A stretch of DNA of 10,311 nt from positions 1 through 10,311 of the forward strand of contig JALTHV010000380.1 in the NCBI GenBank assembly GCA_027004315.1, given 5' to 3'. The position numbers and the translations under genes were made by a program. The DNA is from Deltaproteobacteria bacterium (GTDB lineage: Bacteria > Desulfobacterota > Dissulfuribacteria > Dissulfuribacterales > UBA3076). Positions 5,528 to 10,311 of this stretch are shown here, in pieces (position 1 is the stretch's first letter; every line of letters begins with the position of its first letter). The notes beneath the pieces are model-generated. The model made no database searches. It saw only the letters and a program-made list of their open reading frames with translations, and was not told the origin of the DNA.

Positions 5528-7117
5528 TCATGAACTGATGCACATATCTATGGCCTTTTTATAGAGCCTTATATATCTCTCTCTGACTCTGTCCCAGGTA
5601 TAGTTCTCTCTGATGTGTCTTACTGCATCTGCCTGCATCTTTTTTATGATATCAGGTGATTCTCTGTAGGTCCTCAGTGCCCTCTTCACTGCCTCGGCAA
5701 GGGCAGCAGGCGTGTGGTCCCTGTAAGAAAAGCCATTAAAGCCATCCCTTACCTTAACAAGCCCTCCAGTGGCACGGACAATAGGCAGATTGCCCATGAG
5801 TTGGGCTATAAAGTCAGTGAGTCCGCAGGGCTCATATAGAGATGGGATTATAAAGAAGTCCCCTGAGGCATATATGAGGTCTGCAAGCCCTGGATTATAT
5901 CCTATAGCTACCATAAAATGCCCTCTATAATCTGGATGTCTTGCCAGGCCGGTGAGATCGTCCTCTATCTCCTTCTTGCCACTACCAAGGATTATGACCT
6001 GCATGTCCCTGTCTTCTGCCAACAGCCCCCCCAGTGCCTGGGCCAGTACATCCAGGCCCTTTTGTTCAGTGAACCGGCTTACCACAGTGACCAGGGGTTG
6101 ATCAGGCATGTAGCTGATAGAGCCATGGGCCTGAATCCCTACATCTCTGATAGACATCAACCTGTCAGTGAGTTCCCTCCTGCAGTCCCTCTTTCCGGCA
6201 AGGTCACCTTTTAGAGGATCAAAGGCCGCAGGGAGACCCAGCCTCTCTGGATGCCTTGGATCAAAGCCATCAGGATCTATGCCATTAGTAATGCCCTCAA
6301 GGTATACTCCACGCTCTCTGAGTGCATGACCTAACCAGCCTGTAGAGGCATCAAGTCCTGTCTCCTGGAGTTCCCTTGCATAGTTTTCACTCACTGTATT
6401 TATGGGCGCATACATGGCACCGGCCATAAGGGGATCAAAGGAGCTATTGAGGATACCATTATATATCGTCTTGTAGGGAAGCCCGCTTATTGCCCTGGCA
6501 AAGGGTAGATCTGCTACCTCTTGGTGGTAACCTATACCTGCATTGTGGAGGGTAATCAGGGCAGCAGTATTCCTGAAATACTGTCTAAGGCCATCTATTT
6601 CCCTCATCATGGCCGGGATTACACATGTGTGCCCATCGTGACAGTGAAATATGTCTGGATGGATGTCTGTATAGATCGCGAGATCCAGCGCGGCCTTCTG
6701 GAGCAAGATATTCATGGCAAAATAGTCATAGTGGCCCTCTCCCTTTCTGTGACTGGGGTCTCTGGCCTCTTCTGCCTCTGTATATGTATAGACCCCCAGC
6801 TTTTCTCTAAAGCGATCTGCCTCGACAAGTATCAGGTCAACGCCTCTCAGCTCCTGGTGCCAAAACCCCACTTCTTCCCTACGTTCTTCGCAGGTATAGT
6901 CCATGTCTATCTCAAATCGGGGCCCCAGGTCCTCAAGGCCTCTCTCTTTTGGGTCTATAAAACCATATGATGGCAGGATAACTGATACCTTATAGCCTGC
7001 CTGCACCAGAGATTCTGCCAGCCCCCGGCATACATCCTTCAGTCCCCCTGCTCCGGCTATCCCTCTGTACTCCCGGCTCACCATCCATATAGATCTCAGG
7101 TGTCTCTTCTTTGCCAC
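5528..7117 (-). CDS. Divergent GT5 glycogen/starch synthase-like glycosyltransferase
   Basis: This 529-residue protein has the two-domain GT-B fold of family GT5, which extends alpha-1,4-glucans from ADP-glucose. The C-terminal half keeps VVSRFTEQKGLD (R348, K353), IPSLYEPCGL (E429) and VRATGGL; the N-terminal half has HCHDGHT (158-164) and ITLHNAG. The N-terminal sugar-nucleotide motif is altered. Where GlgA has KxGGLGDV, this protein reads GAGGLKDV (22-29), so the ADP-glucose lysine is a glycine, and HDW becomes HDG. The reading frame is intact, so it looks like a distinct subfamily rather than a decayed copy. It starts with GTG 13 nt after glgA; an in-frame stop 3 codons upstream limits other starts, and the Shine-Dalgarno is weak (AAGGAG lies 16 nt away, inside the end of glgA). 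Donor, acceptor and activity are uncertain. Confidence 0.85.
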   Translation of the reverse strand: MAKKRHLRSIWMVSREYRGIAGAGGLKDVCRGLAESLVQAGYKVSVILPSYGFIDPKERGLEDLGPRFEIDMDYTCEERREEVGFWHQELRGVDLILVEADRFREKLGVYTYTEAEEARDPSHRKGEGHYDYFAMNILLQKAALDLAIYTDIHPDIFHCHDGHTCVIPAMMREIDGLRQYFRNTAALITLHNAGIGYHQEVADLPFARAISGLPYKTIYNGILNSSFDPLMAGAMYAPINTVSENYARELQETGLDASTGWLGHALRERGVYLEGITNGIDPDGFDPRHPERLGLPAAFDPLKGDLAGKRDCRRELTDRLMSIRDVGIQAHGSISYMPDQPLVTVVSRFTEQKGLDVLAQALGGLLAEDRDMQVIILGSGKKEIEDDLTGLARHPDYRGHFMVAIGYNPGLADLIYASGDFFIIPSLYEPCGLTDFIAQLMGNLPIVRATGGLVKVRDGFNGFSYRDHTPAALAEAVKRALRTYRESPDIIKKMQADAVRHIRENYTWDRVRERYIRLYKKAIDMCISS

Positions 7118-7130
7118 TCGTACTTACTTC

Positions 7131-8597
7131 TTACTCCTTGATATAGTTGTAGATATTTAAATAATGTCCTGCAGGGTGGTTCCAGGAATAGTCATATCGC
7201 ATCCCATTGATCATCAGTTCCCTAAAATATTTGGGATAGTCATACCAGAGGCCTATAGCCCGCCTCAGGGCAGACTCAAGTCCCTCGTTATCAAAATCAT
7301 TAAATACATAGCCGTTACGCTCATGATATGGCCTTTGGGCATAGTCTGCGTCAAAGACCGTGTCTGCCAGACCTCCGATATTCCTGACAACAGGGACTGT
7401 TCCATATTTCATGGCGATCATCTGTGTCAGACCACAGGGTTCAAATGCGCTTGGTATAAGGATTATATCGGCACCTGCATAGATCAGATGGGCCAACTCC
7501 TCATTGTATGAGATTTCAAGATGGCAGTCCGGATTGTCATTCAGATAGTGCTTCAGGCCCCAAAAATCATTATTGATAGCTGGATCGGGACTCGAGCCCA
7601 ACAGGACAAACTGGCAGCCGTTTGTAAGAGAATAAAAAATGCCGTGCCGTATTAAATCGACACCTTTTTGATGATCTAATCGACCTATCACAGAGACAAT
7701 CGGCCTGAAATTCTGTCTTAGCCATAGTCTATTACGGAGCGCCTCTTTATCTTTGTATTTGTCATCAATGGTCTTAATCGAATAGCGAAACGGTATGTAT
7801 GGATCGATCTCAGGATTCCACACATTGTAATCAATACCGTTCAGGACCCCTCCAAATTTATTGCTGTGCACATGAAGGGTATGCTGGAGTCCAAAGCCAA
7901 GGTCTGAATTTTTTATCTCCTCGGCATATCTGGGAGAGACAGTGGTCACAAAGTTAGAATAGACGATCCCTCCCTTCATAATATTGATGGCGCTGTAATT
8001 GAAGTTATCCTGAAGCCGGTCCTGGGTCATATAATTGGCAGGATTCAGGCCGACCTGCCTGAGTATGTGTCCCCCTGTGAGACCCTGATGCCTGAGATTG
8101 TGCAGGGTATAGCAGACCCTGGGGTGGGTCATTCCCAAATATTTATATATTTCAAACAGGAGTACGGGCACAAGCCCGGTCTGCCAATCGTGGCAGTGGA
8201 TGATCTCAGGGTGCTTATTCGTCTTCAGCATAAACTCCATGGCCGCTCTACAGAAAAAGGCAAAGCGTTCTGGATCATCGTGATGTCCATAAAATATGCC
8301 CCGATTGAAAAAATTTTCAGGGGAATGTGCTTCAATAAAGAAGCACTTGAGTCTATCCACAAAACCAAAATATATATCACAGTGAATGTGCTGGTCATGG
8401 TAAGGGACCCAGAGATCAGAGTATGTCTTATGGAGGGCAAAGATTAGATCATACCGCATACAATCATACTTAGGGAGGATAATCTCCACGGCATTTCCCC
8501 GTATTGCAAGCTCATGGGAAAGACCCTGAACAACATCGCCCAGACCACCGACCTTTGCAACCGGGGCACACTCTGGAGTAATCATTACAATATACAT
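7131..8597 (-). CDS. glgA: Glycogen synthase, GT5 family (ADP-glucose type)
   Basis: GlgA transfers glucose from ADP-glucose to the non-reducing end of a growing alpha-1,4-glucan in the cytoplasm. At 488 residues it has normal family length. MYIVMITPECAPVAKVGGL begins the protein, with E9 and K15 as in E. coli GlgA. HCHDW (134-138) and YTLHN (163-167) line the N-terminal half of the cleft. GRLDHQKG contributes R306 and K311, and FEPCGL contributes E386; VRNIGGLADTV (404-414) completes the donor site. All expected active-site residues are present, so the enzyme should be active. The ATG has AGAGG 8 nt upstream and lies 35 nt after the branching enzyme gene. The second GT5 gene follows after 13 nt. 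No glgC, glgP or glgX is seen in the window. Confidence 0.94.
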   Translation of the reverse strand: MYIVMITPECAPVAKVGGLGDVVQGLSHELAIRGNAVEIILPKYDCMRYDLIFALHKTYSDLWVPYHDQHIHCDIYFGFVDRLKCFFIEAHSPENFFNRGIFYGHHDDPERFAFFCRAAMEFMLKTNKHPEIIHCHDWQTGLVPVLLFEIYKYLGMTHPRVCYTLHNLRHQGLTGGHILRQVGLNPANYMTQDRLQDNFNYSAINIMKGGIVYSNFVTTVSPRYAEEIKNSDLGFGLQHTLHVHSNKFGGVLNGIDYNVWNPEIDPYIPFRYSIKTIDDKYKDKEALRNRLWLRQNFRPIVSVIGRLDHQKGVDLIRHGIFYSLTNGCQFVLLGSSPDPAINNDFWGLKHYLNDNPDCHLEISYNEELAHLIYAGADIILIPSAFEPCGLTQMIAMKYGTVPVVRNIGGLADTVFDADYAQRPYHERNGYVFNDFDNEGLESALRRAIGLWYDYPKYFRELMINGMRYDYSWNHPAGHYLNIYNYIKE

Positions 8598-8632
8598 GTC
8601 ATTAGCCTCTAATTACCTAAGGCCGATACCTC

Positions 8633-10213
8633 TTAGATATAGTAATGGTAGTCAATCCAGGGGAAGATGTTGTCCTGGCCCTCAATCACTGAGAGCCAGT
8701 CCTCATCTATCTTTCCGTCTTCAATCTCTTTCATGAGCCTGCCCAGTCTCGAGAGGTGCCTCTTTGTCCGCCGAGTACCATACTCTGCCATAGCGCCCGA
8801 GTTGATCATAAAGGCCCAGTCACTCGCCTGTGCCAACAAGAGTTCTCTTGCTGCCTGATTGAGTGCCCTCAGTGTAAGGCCCTCGGCCTGGGGATGATTC
8901 ATGGCCAGCCTCTCCATAAACTCTGCCCCCCGATGCAGGTAAGGATAGATCCAGTCGTTTGCCCCATTGAGCCATGTGTCATTGAAGCCCTTATATCCCC
9001 AACTGGATGGAGAGGGCCTTGAGACCTGGCTGATTGGGTATTCTTCGATATATTCTGAAGGGGTGATCAAGCGGATCGTATCCTGCCCAGAGCTGATCTT
9101 GCGAATAAGACAGTCAAGCCAGTTTGGACCCTCAAACCACCAGTGGCCGAAGAGTTCGGCATCGTAAGGTGCCACAATTATGGGCCTCTGATCCATGACC
9201 GAGGCCAGATGTTCAACCTGTCTTATTCTATTAGATATAAAATTTTCTGCATGAAGCCCGGCCTTTCTCTCTGCCCTTTGTGGGACATAGACCTCTTTGT
9301 GATCGGTCTTGCCGGTAATGCGAAAGTATTTGAAACCGGTATCTACTCGAATGCCATCTCGATGGATATAGGGCCTGATATAATCGAGATCCAGATCGTA
9401 GGCGATATCGCGATAAAATTCCCGGTAATCATAGTCCCCTGGATAGCCCTCTATTGAACTCCAGACCTGTTTGGATGATTCAGGATCACGTCCAAAGACA
9501 GTCAGCCCTGATGGGCAACAGACCGGTGCGTACACACCATATCTTGGCCTCGGTACGGCACGGGTGATACCGTGGGTCTCTAAGACAGTATAGCGAATGC
9601 CCCCCTGTCTGAGGAGGTCATCAACCCCGGGATAATAGCCGCATTCCGGCAGCCAGAAACCCCTTGGATCTTGGGCAAATATCTCGTGATAACTCTTGAT
9701 TCCGACCTGGATCTGTGCCCGAACAGCCCTTGCATCCACAGAGAGCAGGGGGAGGTAGGCATGAGTGGCAGCGCTGGCTATGATCTCTATCTTCCCAAGC
9801 CCCTGTAGGTGCCTGAAGGCCTGGACCAGGTCCATATCATAACGATCGATAAATGCCCTGCGTATCCCCCTAAGGCGTCTGTAATACATCAGGGCCAGTG
9901 TATTAAATTCGTGCTGCCCCCTTGTCCTCTTGACCTCTTTCTTGCCCAGGTCTATCAGTCGCTCGAGCCTGTCCAGATAGCGGGACTGTAAGAACGGATC
10001 AGAGAGCATGGAGGCAAGAGTAGGTGTGATTGACAGGGTCAGTCGAAAATCGATCCCATCTCTTACAAGACCATCCAGTACGAAAAGGAGGGGGATATAT
10101 GTGTCGGTGATGGCCTCAAAGACCCAGTTCTCTTCCAGGGAATCCCTATATTCAGGGTGTCTCACAAAGGGCAGGTGTGCATGAAGAATTATTGCCAGAT
10201 AACCCTTCTCCAT
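8633..10213 (-). CDS. GH57 1,4-alpha-glucan branching enzyme
   Basis: This 526-residue protein belongs to the GH57 branching-enzyme group with a DUF1957-type C-terminal part (relatives include TK1436 of Thermococcus and TTHA1902 of Thermus). It would cut alpha-1,4 chains and rejoin them as alpha-1,6 branches. HAHLPFV (H11, H13) is the first GH57 motif. GFWLPECGY (185-193) carries the likely nucleophile E190, and YDAELFGHWWFEGP (350-363) carries the acid/base D351. DTGFKYFRITG (291-301) and a helical C-terminal domain (about 405-526) also fit. The length is normal for the group. An in-frame TAA five codons upstream makes the ATG at 10213 the first usable start; its RBS is weak, which may mean coupling to an upstream gene. 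It leads the glgA pair. No GH13-type GlgB is seen in the window. Confidence 0.93.
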   Translation of the reverse strand: MEKGYLAIILHAHLPFVRHPEYRDSLEENWVFEAITDTYIPLLFVLDGLVRDGIDFRLTLSITPTLASMLSDPFLQSRYLDRLERLIDLGKKEVKRTRGQHEFNTLALMYYRRLRGIRRAFIDRYDMDLVQAFRHLQGLGKIEIIASAATHAYLPLLSVDARAVRAQIQVGIKSYHEIFAQDPRGFWLPECGYYPGVDDLLRQGGIRYTVLETHGITRAVPRPRYGVYAPVCCPSGLTVFGRDPESSKQVWSSIEGYPGDYDYREFYRDIAYDLDLDYIRPYIHRDGIRVDTGFKYFRITGKTDHKEVYVPQRAERKAGLHAENFISNRIRQVEHLASVMDQRPIIVAPYDAELFGHWWFEGPNWLDCLIRKISSGQDTIRLITPSEYIEEYPISQVSRPSPSSWGYKGFNDTWLNGANDWIYPYLHRGAEFMERLAMNHPQAEGLTLRALNQAARELLLAQASDWAFMINSGAMAEYGTRRTKRHLSRLGRLMKEIEDGKIDEDWLSVIEGQDNIFPWIDYHYYI

Positions 10214-10215
10214 CT

Positions 10216-10311
10216 TCAGGACCCGTTATGTGAGGATATGCCAGACCTAAATTCTCTCTCACTCCATTCCGTGAGATCGAGACCTGGCCTCTCTTTGAGC
10301 TGAATGCCTTT
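10216..10311 (-). CDS. Possible 3' end of an upstream gene (partial)
   Basis: One minus-strand frame is open from the window edge to a TGA at 10216-10218, giving 31 codons that end ...GISSHNGS. The stop lies 2 nt before the ATG of the branching enzyme gene. Such spacing is common between coupled genes and would explain the weak RBS there. A second minus-strand frame is also open across this stretch, so chance cannot be excluded. The fragment is too short to assign to a family. Confidence 0.35.
   Translation of the reverse strand, partial: KGIQLKERPGLDLTEWSEREFRSGISSHNGS

Noticed and set aside
6521..6970. 149-codon plus-strand open frame inside the second GT5 gene
   Set aside because: It is a shadow frame of a clear glycosyltransferase gene, with no recognisable domain.
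8225..8440. 71-codon minus-strand frame inside glgA
   Set aside because: It lies wholly inside glgA in another frame; glgA has all its motifs without interruption, so no frameshift is indicated.

Overview
The window is one co-oriented stretch: every supported gene lies on the minus strand, so transcription runs from position 10311 towards 1. It carries eight complete protein-coding genes, one tRNA gene, and perhaps the 3' end of a ninth gene at the right edge. Coding density is high, with short gaps or overlaps. Base composition is moderate by eye. The gene mix is a proteobacterial-type poly(A) polymerase, Lgt, a His-type (non-suicide) Thi4 thiazole synthase, and GH57 plus GT5 glucan enzymes. 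This would fit an anaerobic, possibly thermophilic, sulfur- or sulfate-metabolising bacterium such as a member of the Desulfobacterota. That assignment is inference only; there is no rRNA or other decisive marker.

Right part (10311 to 5528): an alpha-glucan block in transcription order. It has a possible partial upstream gene, a GH57 1,4-alpha-glucan branching enzyme (8633-10213), a canonical GT5 glycogen synthase glgA (7131-8597), and a second, divergent GT5 protein (5528-7117). The second GT5 lacks the lysine of the ADP-glucose-binding KxGGL motif. Gaps of 35 and 13 nt suggest one operon for building a branched alpha-glucan.

Middle (5269-5527): the only sizeable intergenic region. It holds a MITE-like element of about 185 bp with imperfect terminal inverted repeats and an internal GC-rich palindrome. 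The terminal repeat nearest thi4 contains a good sigma70-type promoter that would start the thi4 transcript about 20 nt before its ATG.

Left part (5268 to 272): a tightly packed run of thi4 (thiamine thiazole synthase with His in place of the sulfur-donating Cys), pcnB (poly(A) polymerase / tRNA nucleotidyltransferase family), a small unrecognised protein with a Pro/Arg-rich tail, lgt (prolipoprotein diacylglyceryl transferase) and an M3-like zinc peptidase. The last three overlap one another at their ends. A weak intrinsic terminator candidate follows the peptidase, then a tRNA-Arg(ACG) gene with an encoded CCA end.

No CRISPR array, transposase, phage gene or defence system was seen. The most unusual items are the element-borne promoter before thi4, the divergent GT5 protein, the His-type Thi4 and the unrecognised small gene.
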